Under the pieces are notes generated by a model. That model was not told where the DNA came from and did not search any database. It worked only from the letters and a program-made list of their open reading frames with translations. The translations under genes were made by a program, and so were the position numbers. Positions 1-9,867 of a DNA stretch of 64,000 nucleotides are shown here, one piece after another (the first letter of the stretch is position 1; each line of letters begins with the position of its first letter). The stretch is taken from the NCBI GenBank assembly GCA_029204225.1, contig CM055097.1, forward strand, positions 62,334,950 to 62,398,949. The letters are read 5' to 3'. The stretch is from Diphasiastrum complanatum. Taxonomy: Eukaryota; Streptophyta; Lycopodiopsida; Lycopodiales; Lycopodiaceae.

Positions 1-1765
1 CACTAAAGCTAAGATCTGGTCTAGTTATAGTGATCCACATTAAAGAGCCTATAAGTCGCCTAAACAAAGTGATGTCCATGAAGGATCTTTCATCATCTTC
101 AATTGGCACTTTTACATCTTGCTCCATTGGTGTGTCAACACTTTTGCATACTTCCATCTTAAACTTCTTCAAAAGACATTGAGCATAGTTTACTTGAAAC
201 CCTATAAGTACCTCTATGCCTAAGATGAAGTGAAGACACCCTAGATCTACCATCTTGAACTCTAAGGATAGATCTATCTTGATTTTTTCAATACTGTCAA
301 CACTATTTCCACTAATGATGATGTCATCTACATAAATGAGTAAAAGTACAATACCAACGTCATCAAACTTAATGTAAAGAGCGGGATCATATTTACTTTG
401 AGCAAAAGAAAGTGAAACAAGATAGCAATGTAGTCTTGAATTCCAAGATCTGGAGGCTTGCTTCAAGCCATAGATGCTTCTTTGGAGATGACATACTTTG
501 TTCTCCATTCCAAGCTTGATGAACCCTTGTGGCTGTTCCATATAGATATCCTCTTCCAAAAAACCATTCAAGAAAGCATTAGAGACATCCATTTGACATA
601 GGATCCATCCAAAATGTGATGCAAGTGCAATGATTAGCCTTATTGTGACCATCTTGGCCGTGGGTGCAAAAGTTTTCCCATAGTCTATCCCTCTCTCTTG
701 AGCATAACCTTTTGCAATTAATCTTGCTTTATGTTTGTTAGCACTCACATTTGTATTCAACTTAAGCTTGAAGACCCACTTGCATCCTATTACATTTCTT
801 TGAGGTCTCTCAACAAGCAACCAAGTTTCATTCTCAATCAAGGCATCATACTCATCCAACATAGCTTTATACCATTCTTTGGAGTTCAATGCATCTTCAA
901 CATTAGATGGTTCTTCAAAACTAGATAAAGCATAAGAAGTGGATGAGATACCCTCAACTTGCTGTCCTTTGCCTTGATATGTGAGCCTTGATGGCTCCAC
1001 TTTTGCCCTTGAAGATCTCCTTGGTGTGATAGGTGGGTTTGGTGCTTGCTCCTCCATGAGCTCCTCCTCAAAACCAAGATCTTGCTCCTCGGCCATCTTC
1101 TTCTTGATTGTTGGAGCACTTGAGCCTTCTTCGAGCATAGGCATATGATGTTCATCAAAGATAACATCCCTTAAAACAACAAATTTGTTCAAGGATGGCA
1201 GATAGACTCTGTAGCCCTTGCTTGAGCTTGCATATCCAAGCATGATCCCTCTTGTGGAAGATGGATCCTCCTTGGTTCTTGTTTCCAATGGCACATGCAC
1301 ATAACATATACACCCAAAAACTTTCAAGTGATTAATATTGGGTTTCTTTCCATACAACATCTCATAAGGAGTTTTGCCTTCAATTGTTTTGGAAGACACC
1401 CTATTCATCAAGTAGTTTGCACATACAAGAGACTCACCCCAAAAGGATTTGGGCAAACAAGCATCTAATCTTAAGGCCTTAGAACATTCACATAATGTTC
1501 TATTCCTTCTTTCAGCAACTCCATTTTGTTGAGGAGTGTAAGGACAAGAAGTCTCTTTCTTGATCCCTTCCTCCTCACAAAAGGCCTTGAACTCATTGGA
1601 GATGAATTCTCCACCATCGTCACTTCTAAGAATCTTGATGCTATGATTATGATGCTTTTCCACAGATAACTTGAACTTTACAAAAGTATCAAATACTTGA
1701 GACTTGAAGGAAAGTAAGAACACCCAACAATATCTTGAGTAGTCATCAATGAAGGTTAAAAACAT
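1..1765 (-). CDS. Copia-A integrase core and reverse transcriptase (partial, open to window edge)
   Basis: I translated this strand by hand and found no stop from the ATG at 1765-1763 to base 1, about 588 codons. The first ~110 residues are an rve integrase core: FIDDYSR carries the first Asp, ILRSDDGGEF the second, and GVAERRNRTL the Glu. After a Ser/Pro/Glu-rich linker comes the RVT_2 reverse transcriptase: CKWVFKLK, KARLIAKGYAQ, MDVSNAFLNG, YGLKQASR and the catalytic YVDD box near 325-336. The frame must continue beyond the window into RNase H. Copia-D has a stop in its integrase where this copy reads GEF. This copy lacks about six residues after EVLIG that Copia-D keeps. It is the most intact pol segment in the window, but it sits downstream of two frameshifts, so an intact polyprotein cannot be made as the sequence stands. 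Confidence 0.9.
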   Translation of the reverse strand, partial: MFLTFIDDYSRYCWVFLLSFKSQVFDTFVKFKLSVEKHHNHSIKILRSDDGGEFISNEFKAFCEEEGIKKETSCPYTPQQNGVAERRNRTLCECSKALRLDACLPKSFWGESLVCANYLMNRVSSKTIEGKTPYEMLYGKKPNINHLKVFGCICYVHVPLETRTKEDPSSTRGIMLGYASSSKGYRVYLPSLNKFVVLRDVIFDEHHMPMLEEGSSAPTIKKKMAEEQDLGFEEELMEEQAPNPPITPRRSSRAKVEPSRLTYQGKGQQVEGISSTSYALSSFEEPSNVEDALNSKEWYKAMLDEYDALIENETWLLVERPQRNVIGCKWVFKLKLNTNVSANKHKARLIAKGYAQERGIDYGKTFAPTAKMVTIRLIIALASHFGWILCQMDVSNAFLNGFLEEDIYMEQPQGFIKLGMENKVCHLQRSIYGLKQASRSWNSRLHCYLVSLSFAQSKYDPALYIKFDDVGIVLLLIYVDDIIISGNSVDSIEKIKIDLSLEFKMVDLGCLHFILGIEVLIGFQVNYAQCLLKKFKMEVCKSVDTPMEQDVKVPIEDDERSFMDITLFRRLIGSLMWITITRPDLSFS

Positions 1766-2261
1766 GGATGAACCTCCAATAGATTTGGTGCTTAGCAATG
1801 TGCACATCCAAGTGTATGAGTTCAAGAGGATGAGATGACTTTGTGATGGAGTTAGAAAACACCTTCTTATGTGCCTTGGATAAGGCACAAGCTTCATAAA
1901 CCTTGTCTTCCTTCCCAATAGACCTTGGTAGGCCTAAAGCATACTCCTCCTTGATCATAGCCTCCATGGAACTCGAGTTGACATGTCCAAGTCTTTTGTG
2001 CCATAAAGTAAAGGTAGATATCTTGCTCTTCTCGGCCAACATGACAACATTAGTATCCACAAATGCATCCAACTTATAAAGTTTGCCAAGTCTAGTGCCC
2101 TTAGCCACTATCTTACCCTTCTTCTTGATGAAACATTCATTTGAAGCAAAGTCAACATTGAAACCATGTCTACCATTTGGCCAACACTTAGTAGATTCTT
2201 TGTTATTGTAGGAATGTACAAAACACCTTCTATGTTGATCTTTTTGGAAGATCCTAAGCAA
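1746..2261 (-). pseudogene. Copia-A integrase N-terminal (GAG_pre-integrase) fragment
   Basis: This 171-codon frame overlaps the end of the gag-protease frame, and its first ~45 codons are that sequence read out of phase. The real match starts around KGTRLGKLYKLD and holds the zinc-binding HHCC module: LWHKRLGHVNSSSM supplies the two His and CEACALSKAHK-type sequence the Cys pair. The first Cys here is Tyr (VYEAC against VCEAC in Copia-D), a likely damaging change. The module normally binds the element's DNA ends. The frame ends in a second frameshift just before the catalytic core. Confidence 0.8.
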
Positions 2262-3337
2262 AGGGAAATTCTACCAACTCCTTTAATCTTACAAGCTTCA
2301 TCATTTGCTGTATAGATAGACTTTATAGGTCCATCATAAGATAAGAGAGAAGAGAAAAACTCCCTTTTACTATTCATGTGTGAACTAGCACCCGAGTCAA
2401 TCCACCAAGGATCTTCTCCTTTGAAGCTTGTTGAAGAAAATATGGACATCATGAGAGAGTTCTCATGTGAACTCTCCTCCTCCTCCTCTTTGCTCATGTT
2501 GTCTTGGCTTTGATCTTGCTTCCTCTTGAAGCATTCCGAGGCATAATGCCCCATCTTGCTACAATAGTAGCACTTCACCTTTGATTTGTCCTTCTTGACT
2601 TTGGTGGTTGATGGAGATGCCTTTGAGGGTCCTTCTTGATCCTCAAGCTTTGAAGACTTCTTGAATGTTGATCCTTTGCCTTTGGACTTGCCTTTGCCTT
2701 TGGTGAAGAGAGCTTGATAATCTCCACCTTGGATGGAAAGCCTATCCATCCTCTCTTGCATTTGGCTCCTTCTTGATTCCTCGGCCATGAGTGTGCCTTG
2801 GAGTTCTTCAAGTATGGGTAGCTTACCCATAATTGCATATCCCTGAACCAAATTGTCAAATTTAAAGCTTAGTCCATTCAATATGAGTTGGACAAGCTCT
2901 TCATCCTTGATAGGATCACCTATGAAGGCTAGCTCTTTGTTCAATTCCTTTACTCTTAGGACAAAAGTATGTGCACTCTCTCCTTTCTTTTGATAGCTTC
3001 TATAGATTTGATTCTTCAAAGCTAACATTCTAGTTTGGTTCTTGGATTCATAGACCTTTTGCAAAGTCTCCCAAGCATCTTGAGCCAAAGTGCAATCTCC
3101 TACCTCTCTTAAGAGTTCATTTGCAACATTCATTTTTATGCAATGTAGTGCAACATTGCACCTCTTGATGTATTTGGCTTTTTCTTGAGGATGAATAGGT
3201 TCACCCTCCTTACCATTTACAATTTCCATCAGATCTTGCATGATCATGATGGATTCCATTCTAACTTTCCATATGGAATAGCTAGTTTTGTTGAGCCTTT
3301 CATTAGTATCCAAAAGATATGCATTTATAGATGCCAT
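2108..3337 (-). CDS. Copia-A gag and protease
   Basis: 409 residues starting MASINAYLLD. Residues 1-200 are a UBN2-type Copia gag (nucleocapsid/capsid precursor), with NYSIWKVRMES-like and AWETLQKVYES motifs. Residues 205-255 are Lys/Ser/Gly-rich. A CCHC zinc knuckle (CYYCSKMGHYASEC) spans 256-269 and should bind element RNA. An acidic stretch (280-291) precedes the aspartic protease active site DSGASSHM at 314-321. The protease reads through NLLSVGQM near 382-388 and then leaves frame, so the last ~20 residues are out-of-phase translation. The ATG lies ~820 nt after the primer site, and the same start codon position is present in Copia-D. Confidence 0.92.
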   Translation of the reverse strand: MASINAYLLDTNERLNKTSYSIWKVRMESIMIMQDLMEIVNGKEGEPIHPQEKAKYIKRCNVALHCIKMNVANELLREVGDCTLAQDAWETLQKVYESKNQTRMLALKNQIYRSYQKKGESAHTFVLRVKELNKELAFIGDPIKDEELVQLILNGLSFKFDNLVQGYAIMGKLPILEELQGTLMAEESRRSQMQERMDRLSIQGGDYQALFTKGKGKSKGKGSTFKKSSKLEDQEGPSKASPSTTKVKKDKSKVKCYYCSKMGHYASECFKRKQDQSQDNMSKEEEEESSHENSLMMSIFSSTSFKGEDPWWIDSGASSHMNSKREFFSSLLSYDGPIKSIYTANDEACKIKGVGRISLCLGSSKKINIEGVLYIPTITKNLLSVGQMVDMVSMLTLLQMNVSSRRRVR

Positions 3338-4145
3338 CTAGTCTCCTAATCAAGGACTTGACACAAATAAAGGTTACTTCTATTGATTTGATTGAAGATC
3401 TACCTTATCCCACTTCTTAGGGACCTGAAAAGATCAGTAATAGACTTCCTATAAAGATCTAAGAATGATCTCTAACAAAATCAAATCATAGAATACTAGA
3501 AACAATGCACTTGCTTGATTGAAGTAGACAATACTAGTAGAATTGCCCCTCTTTCTATAAATAACATTAAAGCTTCGAAATGATCTGATCAAGAGTGAAT
3601 TTCAGCAACCTAATATACTTCCAAAATCACTTGTAAAAGATCTAAATGGAACTTAATGAGGATGCAACACAATCTACTATCCAATCACAAGCAAAAAATT
3701 GATGATCTAATTTGGTGCATAAGTCAAGCAATGGTTGGACTGAACCTAAATCACTTTAGGAGGTGTCCTCTACACCTTAGAACAGCCTTGAAGAATCCCC
3801 AAAACTCTAATCTTCCCTCTCCTTGAATGCTAGAAAGCCTCCTCTATGAAATCACCTCCAAAACTTGCTTAGAAATCAATGCTTGGAGCAAGCAGAACTT
3901 GCTATCTTGGTAATGTGAATTGAATCATTAGTTAGCCTTAGATTTTGTGGTGACTTTTCAATAAGGTAAAAGTATTCCAAATATGTTCTGGTTTTAGAAA
4001 CCTAAACACTTGCAAATGAAGTCACACAACACCAATCTCCAATGTATTTAATGCTAGATGCTAAGATCCAGTCTACACAAGATTTAGATCGAAAATTGTG
4101 ATCAAATTGAATGAAAACCAAGGATTTAGCTCATTTCAGCCTTTA
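3338..4145 (-). other. Copia-A untranslated leader
   Basis: About 800 nt between primer site and gag start with no convincing coding frame. It aligns by eye with the Copia-D leader (22174-22973). It contains a short conserved hairpin, AGGTGT-loop-ACACCT, near 3757-3778, also seen at about 22513-22534 in Copia-D. A role in RNA packaging or dimerisation is possible but is inference. Confidence 0.6.
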
Positions 4146-4158
4146 GGCTCTGATATCA
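4146..4158 (-). promoter_or_regulatory. Copia-A primer binding site (Met-tRNA type)
   Basis: Minus strand reads TGATATCAGAGCC directly after the LTR end. The Copia consensus is TGGTATCAGAGCC, complementary to the 3' end of initiator methionine tRNA. One base differs from the Copia-D site. Confidence 0.85.
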
Positions 4159-4833
4159 TGTAAAAATTACAGCAAATAAGGACCCTAAAACACTTGAAAT
4201 GATGATGGAAACAATAGATTATTATCTCATAAGATTAGCACAAGTTGAACCATCAAAATCCATCAAAAATCTATTCTTGAACCTCACAAAATGGTCCAAA
4301 TCCTTGAAGAAGGCTTCACACGTGTGAAAGTATAGCCTCCCACAGTCTGAGTATTGTACACCAGACCTACATTAATCCTATAATCATTAGTAATCACAAG
4401 AAATTAGATAATTATAGAGAGCAATTGCACCATTATGAGAGAAAAATCATGAAATTGCTTGATTGATTTTGGTGAGATATCATCACCTATATATACATGA
4501 TCCATCACGGTTTTGGGCAGGTATGAGTAGCCCTAGACCTATCCCTAATGCTAATTTTGGTGGATCTTTCATCCCTACCTAGTTAGGGTTGGAATCTTGG
4601 AGATCCCTCAACAATGCAAAAATTATCAAAAATAGCTCCTATTTTCTCTCTCTTGTATCTAAGCATAATTTGGACTCATTCCAAAGTTTCTAACACTTAG
4701 GTCTACTTGAGAACATCCTTATGAATGGAATCCTATGTTATTTGGCACGTGTGACAAGCCACATCATGACCATCTAACTATTTACAAGTCATATGACCAA
4801 AACTAGTCAAGCTAGAATTGTGAATTTTTAATA
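4159..4833 (-). repeat. Copia-A 5' LTR (~675 bp)
   Basis: Matches the Copia-D 3' LTR (26949-27630) along its length. On the minus strand it starts TATTAAAAATTCAC (the canonical TG has become TA) and ends in TTTTTACA. It carries the 14-bp palindrome TTCACACGTGTGAA at 4315-4328. U3 promoter, R and U5 must lie here. The other LTR is outside the window, so no target duplication can be checked. Confidence 0.92.
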
Positions 4834-5570
4834 TTCAAAGGCGGTTGTAATAAATGTAGGAGATCGTCGTCGATCATCGTCCATTGTCCCTCAATCTCTT
4901 CCCCCGAAAAATATGATATTGCCCTCCCATTTTAGGCGAATTCTGTATGTTCAGTCTCAAATTCATTTAATAATGAGCATCTTGAAAGCTGTATATACTT
5001 ATATAGAAACCAGAAAAGAAAGTTCAAAATTTTTAGCAGAAGATAAAAAAAATTTAGTATCGAATTTTTTTGATCCAAAGATTGAAATCTAGAATCAGAA
5101 ACTTTCTATACCTAATCGACTCGAAAAATCCATAAGTTTTCGACATCCAAAATCAGAATTTTTCGATATGGGATCGACTTTGAAAATTCGTAATTTTCTG
5201 AGTCATTGTATAATTTCTCGAGTCAGTGTATATTTTTTAAGTCTTCAATAAAGTGTAAACGACTCCTTAAAACTAAATGGTGACAGTTCTCAATTTGCTC
5301 ATATTTATTACCATCCTTATTACACGAGACAAGCACCATAATCACTGGCACTTAGTCTTCGTTGGCCCTATATCGCAATTATAGTGTTAACCAAATGCAT
5401 GTTCACAAGCTTTAGAATCAAAAACTCAAATGTAAGTGACTACGGATTTGAAGCTTATGTCTCAAGATACGGGTTTTAAATCTCTGGTCCTTTTATTTTT
5501 TCAAGACAAAAGAGAAACTATAGCCCCTGTCTTAAGATATGGATAACTAATCCACAACCACATATATGTG
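4834..5570. repeat. AT-rich dispersed repeat next to Copia-A
   Basis: No gene seen. Between about 4990 and 5240 the sequence, read on the minus strand, repeats phrases found at 27656-28075 downstream of Copia-D, such as GAAATTATACAATGACTC and AAATTACGAATTTT. The rest (5250-5570) is AT-rich with no recognisable coding or structural signal. Confidence 0.6.
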
Positions 5571-5950
5571 CCTTTTGCCACGCGACACTACCATGCAAAC
5601 TCAAGATTTAGCTGAGATTGGACTTTTGTCTTTTTGCGTAGCTCTACCACTTGTGACATATCCATGCAAAAAAAATTTCGATTACCCTGCTAGTCAACAC
5701 TAACTTGAATGTGGGTCCCAAAGACAAGTTTTTCATTTTTGTGTGGTAGTGCCACGCAAGTTTTTTAAAACTTTTGAATAGTAGAATAAGTGGCCAAGTT
5801 GTTTGCATGGTAAAGCCATGCATGGTAGAGCCATGAGAAGTCGTTATTTAACCACCTTTCATAGGTCAATTGTTTCTAGAGATTTGCCATGTGTGGCAAT
5901 AGGTACAGAACAATTTATGGAGATTTTCCAAGTGTGGCAAAATAAAATTG
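5571..5950. repeat. Short direct/inverted motif cluster, candidate CACTA subterminal region
   Basis: Degenerate copies of TGGTAGAGCCATG-like, TGCCACGC and GTGGCAA motifs recur in both orientations, including back-to-back CATGGTAAAGCCATG and CATGGTAGAGCCATG at 5807-5835. A CACTA string followed by CCATGC begins at 5586. Clustered subterminal repeats and CACTA ends typify CMC/EnSpm transposons, and a matching protein fragment lies 0.7 kb away. The exact terminus is not proven. Confidence 0.4.
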
Positions 5951-6642
5951 TATTTTTCTATTTAAAAAAAGGTAAAATAAAAAATATTTTCATAAACAAA
6001 TGACTCTATGATTAATTTAGGGGTAAATGAGATGTTTTTAGAGTTGTGAATAGGTGCGAAATAATAATAAAATGATCATTATGTCAAATTATGATGCATT
6101 TGAATTAGGATTAAAATTTATTGATTCTCAAATAAATAATATCTATTTATGCATTTATCGACATTATGATGTGTTTATTTACTGATATCAAAAAATGAAT
6201 ATTATATGTAATTACATGTTTAAGAAAACTCATAATAAGTTATTATGTTGATTTTAAAAATGCAATGTTGTATACGTTCGTTTTTGCAAAGATGAATGAA
6301 TAGTCGAATGATTCTATTGAATGCTTACAAACACATGGTGCATTATTGCCTTTTATATGACTCCATAAATCTGGACTTATGAGGATATTGCCAAGAAGAG
6401 AATGTTCTTTAATTGAATACATAAATAATTAACTTACATTCTCTAATTGTTTTCCTAATTTATTCAAGGCTCATCTATTGATAAGTTTTCCAATTGATAC
6501 TTAATGATTGCGAGATGTGTTTGAAATGAAACTCAAGAAATGCAACATTGTATAAAGATGTAAATTTTTTGAAAACAATTATATATATTGGAATATATAA
6601 TTGATTGTCTTATTAGAAAATTGATTGTGACATATACATAGT

Positions 6643-6999
6643 CTATTCATCATCGCAAGATTCAAATTCATCAGCTAGTACATCTTGCAACTCATCTTTG
6701 CTTAAATGATTTTCATCATCACTATAGAATTCGGACCCTATCTCAATATTGTTCTCATGCATGGAATCACTACTGCTCTCTTCATTTGTCAGGTCATAAT
6801 TGGATTCATTTCTAGGGTCTTCAAGATAAAGAAAGCTTGAAGAAATTTTTACATCTTCATCATATATATTTGTGTTGTCCAAATTCAGATCCTCCACTTC
6901 ATTCTCGACATATGCATTTTTGAATACATGCTTTGCGGATGGCTTAACTTGAACAACATACCACCAATTGTAGTTTAGTTGATCTGGTTGAAAAAATAT
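6643..6999 (-). pseudogene. C-terminal exon resembling a TNP2-like CACTA transposase (DUF4216-type)
   Basis: A candidate splice acceptor (GTGTAG) ends at 7000. The frame then reads IFFQPDQLNYNWWYVVQVKP, followed by a long acidic tail rich in Asp, Glu, Ser and Asn, ending in ESCDDE at 6643. The aromatic 'YV-D-N-WWYVV-VKP' pattern resembles the DUF4216 domain at the end of the large protein of plant CACTA (EnSpm/CMC) transposons. The acidic tail is also usual there. Upstream coding exons are not found, because Copia-B occupies the adjacent DNA, so this is a truncated relic. The family match is by eye; an unrelated acidic plant protein exon is the alternative. Confidence 0.45.
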
Positions 7000-7084
7000 C
7001 TACACGTTTAACAATGTTAGGATTAAAGAATGTTATCGTCATAAGACTATAATTCACCATAAATAGATCTATTGAAAAAGTGTA

Positions 7085-8165
7085 AATTCATAATCGATCC
7101 CTTTGCTTTGCTCATAACTCTTTACCACCAACCTTGCCTTATGCTTTGCAATTGAACCATCCGCATGAAATTTCATTCTATGTACCCATTTATTATCGAT
7201 GGGTTTCTTGTCAAGTGGAAGATCAACTTATAAGTCCCATGTATCATGTCTATAGATTGAATCCATCTCGTCTTCCATAGCTTTTCACCATTCTTTGAGA
7301 TCCTTTAATCCTCGTAGATTGTTGGCTCTTGACATTTCATAATGTCACTCACCGTAATCGTCTCTTTGGGAGTCCCATTAGGAATTGCGGTAGTGGGGCT
7401 CCTATTTTGAAAGAAGGTTGCCACAGTACACGCTTCTGACCAAAAATAATTGGCAAGCCCATTTTCTTTATCATAGAGCGTGCACTCTCCACAATGGTGT
7501 GGTTTTTCCTTTCAGCTACACCATTGCTATATGGCAGATGTGATTGAGTGAATTGTCTCTTAATTCCATGCTCCTTGCAAAATGCCTCAAAGTCATCTCC
7601 TTTGTATTTGCCCCCTCTATCAAATCTTAGCACTTTAATGCATGCATCCAACTGGTTTTCTACCATTGCTTTGAAATCCTTGAAGTGAGCAAATGCATCA
7701 GATTTCTTCTTCAAGAAGTAGATCCACGTCCTCCTAGAGTAGTCGTTAATGAATGTCATAAAGTAGTAGATTCCTCCTAATGATATGGTCTTCATAAGTA
7801 ATCGTCAATGAATGTCATAAAGTAGTAGATTCCTCCTGATATTATGGTCTTCATAGGGCCGCATAAATCACTGTGGATGAGCTCAAGTAGTTTTCTTCAC
7901 TCTAGCGGCTCCTCCCTTCTTGAACTTATGTCTATCATGCTTCCCCATCACACATCCTTCACAGATAGTATGTTGCTCATCTTGTATTGCAAGTAATCCA
8001 CTTACCATCTTTAATTTGGCCATCAACCTTAGACTTTCATAGGTCAAATGACCCATCCTTATGTGTCACAACTCAGATTGTGAAGCTATTGATAAGGCTA
8101 AACCATATTCACTTGGTTTGGCCACATCCGATTTGTAAAGCCCACAATTACTGTTAGGCTCTCCC
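7085..8165 (-). mobile_element. Copia-B: internal fragment (pre-integrase, integrase, RT start)
   Basis: A degenerate Copia pol fragment with no LTRs. From high to low coordinates on the minus strand: CGLYKSDVAKPSEYG at about 8150-8095, zinc-binding HIRMGHLTYESL and CEGCVMGKHDRHK at 8060-7930, the integrase core at 7857-7349, and the start of RT (KWVHRMKFHADGSIAKHKAR) at 7180-7120. Stops and frameshifts are present throughout. It is cut by the CACTA relic on one side and by unassigned DNA on the other. Confidence 0.82.
7349..7795 (-). pseudogene. Copia-B integrase core fragment
   Basis: 148 codons. MTFINDYSRRTWIYFLK carries the first catalytic Asp. LRFDRGGKYKGDDF holds the second. PYSNGVAERKNHTIVE holds the Glu of the DDE triad, so all three acidic residues are visible. 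The first 15-20 codons repeat the sequence just upstream (7800-7857) because of a ~60-bp tandem duplication. The last part leaves frame before the linker to RT. It is not functional as it stands, with no gag or protease in frame. Confidence 0.8.
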
Positions 8166-8672
8166 TAATCTTCCAATTGACACCCGTCCAAACATGCATT
8201 GATCGCCACAAATTTCCAACCTTTATGATTCCCTGCAAGCACATAGCATCAAACACAAACATAGTGGAGCTGGATGCGTTGTCTCCTCCCAGCCTGTGCT
8301 GCATAGATTATGATGAGGAATGCCTCTCTCTAGGCTCACTTATACACAATCCTCAGGCACTCCTTAACCCTGATGCTTCCTAGATCTCAACACATGGCCA
8401 ATTCCATGCATAGTCAACACTTGCCACTTGGCAGTACCCTGACACATAGGCAAGTGAGTAGGCTAACATGTGTCACTCATCACTGGACCAATTGTCCTAG
8501 TCAGCATATGACATGTCATGTTGACTAGTCAACTCTCCTACTTTTTAGAAGGTCAGTTCAGCCACTCCTAATTAATGACCCAGTGCCCTATACCCAAGCA
8601 ACATGCAACTCTGAGGCTCAGAAACATAATTAACAACTTTATTTACATTTTTGTTACAAAGGTCACCACAGG
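8166..8672. other. Unassigned spacer between Copia-B and Gypsy-C
   Basis: No supported gene. Because it follows the end of Gypsy-C on the minus strand, part of it may be that element's degraded 3' LTR. Clear LTR ends, TG...CA or a second copy were not found. Confidence 0.4.
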
Positions 8673-8984
8673 CTAGTGACAAGAAGTACATCTATAAGTA
8701 AAAACAATAAACAACCAGGACAAGGAGTAAAAGCTGTAATATTTCTTTCCTCCTAAGGTAACATTGTCCATGATGGCGAAGCTGGGGTACTGTGCATGCA
8801 GACTGCGCACAGTCTCCCAAGTAGCATTGAAAAGAGGCCTGTCATGCCAATTGACCAAGTACTCGCGGATCAGAAGGCTGCGTAAATGCCTCTCCTGCCT
8901 ATCCAATACCCTCAATATCCCATGGGTTACTTCTGCCTGCTCCTGGAATGCAAACAAACCATCAGACAACAAGTTATCACGCAT
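8673..8984 (-). pseudogene. Gypsy-C chromodomain-like C-terminus
   Basis: The segment REYLVNWHDRPLFNATWE has the core chromodomain spacing (Y-L-V-x-W ... A-T-W-E) that chromoviruses place after integrase to steer insertion into heterochromatin. Similar ends occur in Gypsy-P (YLVKWNDQPVENATWE) and Gypsy-M. The frame runs on ~30 codons into likely non-coding sequence. The upstream integrase is in a different frame. Confidence 0.72.
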
Positions 8985-9159
8985 AAGACTTAGCTTGATC
9001 CATCGCTTGCCTAATATTAACCTTCACTAACTCAAGCATTTCATTCATTTGAGTTAGAAAATTAGCCGCACTAGGCACTCTCTGAGGAATTCCTATCATA
9101 ACAGGGCTAGCTATCCTAAAACCATAATCAAGCTTGAAAGGACTTATCTTAGTACTCAC
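8977..9159 (-). pseudogene. Gypsy-C integrase C-terminal region fragment
   Basis: STKISPFKLDYGF corresponds to the conserved TG.SPF.L.YG motif after the Gypsy integrase core. NEMLELVKVNIRQAMDQAKSYA matches the coiled helix that follows (compare [19 protein letters not shown] in Gypsy-P). A frameshift separates it from the core at 9276-9488. Confidence 0.75.
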
Positions 9160-9275
9160 ATTTTCTTGTCATTGTAAGCAAACTTCAACAGTGGCAAGTA
9201 CTTTTTCCACTGAGTTTGCTTATCCCCAAAAAATGCCCTAAGCATATCCTCTAAGGTCTAGTTGACTCTCTCAGT

Positions 9276-9865
9276 TTAGCCATCTGTTTCAGGATGCTCC
9301 GTACTGCTCATTCTCAATTGGACTTCAAGTTTTTCCATAATTGCAATCCAAAAGTTTCCAGTGAATTGAGTATCCCTATCAGACAGTATGGATAACGGTA
9401 ATCCATAAAGTTTGAACACATGCTCGATAAAAAAATTAGCTACTCCAGCTGCATCAATCTTTTTACGCATTGGAATAAAATGAGCCATGCTCCACCACCC
9501 CTCCTGGATGACCTCTGCATATGGATCGAATACGCTACCAACCTATATACCATACCCACCGACGCACACTACGACCAAGACAGAATCATGTTGTGACTGT
9601 GTACTAGGCAAGTTAGTGATAAAATCAATTGAGATACTCTCCCCCATCTTCCACCTGGCACAGGTATTGGGTGTAAAACTCCATGAGTTTTAATCCTTTC
9701 AAGTTTATTGACCTGGAACTTCAAACAGTACATCACATAATGGTAAACATCTTTTTCAATTTAGACCACCAAAAGTTACGTAAGATCAACTCATAGGTCC
9801 TATCCACACTAGGATGACTTGCACTAGGGCTATCATGACATATATGCACAATCTTCCTACACACA
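9276..9865 (-). pseudogene. Gypsy-C integrase core and H2C2 zinc module
   Basis: The open piece 9276-9488 reads AHFIPMRKKIDAAG, then YGLPLSILSDRDTQFTGNFW with the second catalytic Asp, then TEHPETDG. Upstream, in shifted frames to about 9865, are RTYELILRNFWW and YVMYCLKFQVNK, the H2C2 integrase zinc finger. One finger Cys (CxxC written as CLKF) is lost. It is clearly a decayed Gypsy integrase. Confidence 0.8.
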
Positions 9866-9867
9866 AC

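Larger units (their letters stand above)
1..4833 (-). mobile_element. Copia-A: Ty1/Copia LTR retrotransposon, 3' end outside the window
   Basis: Read on the minus strand the order is 5' LTR (4159-4833), Met-tRNA-type primer site, an ~800-nt untranslated leader, gag-protease, integrase, then RT, which is the Copia order. It is a close sister of Copia-D (22105-27630), matching it along the whole internal region. The 3' part (end of RT, RNase H, 3' LTR) lies left of base 1. Two frameshifts (near 2169 and 1790) break the polyprotein, but the integrase-RT part is otherwise uninterrupted. Confidence 0.95.

Noticed and set aside
2165-2174. Calling the shared Copia-A/D frameshift a proven programmed frameshift
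   Set aside because: No slippery heptamer or pseudoknot was evident by eye; inheritance from a broken parent explains it equally well.
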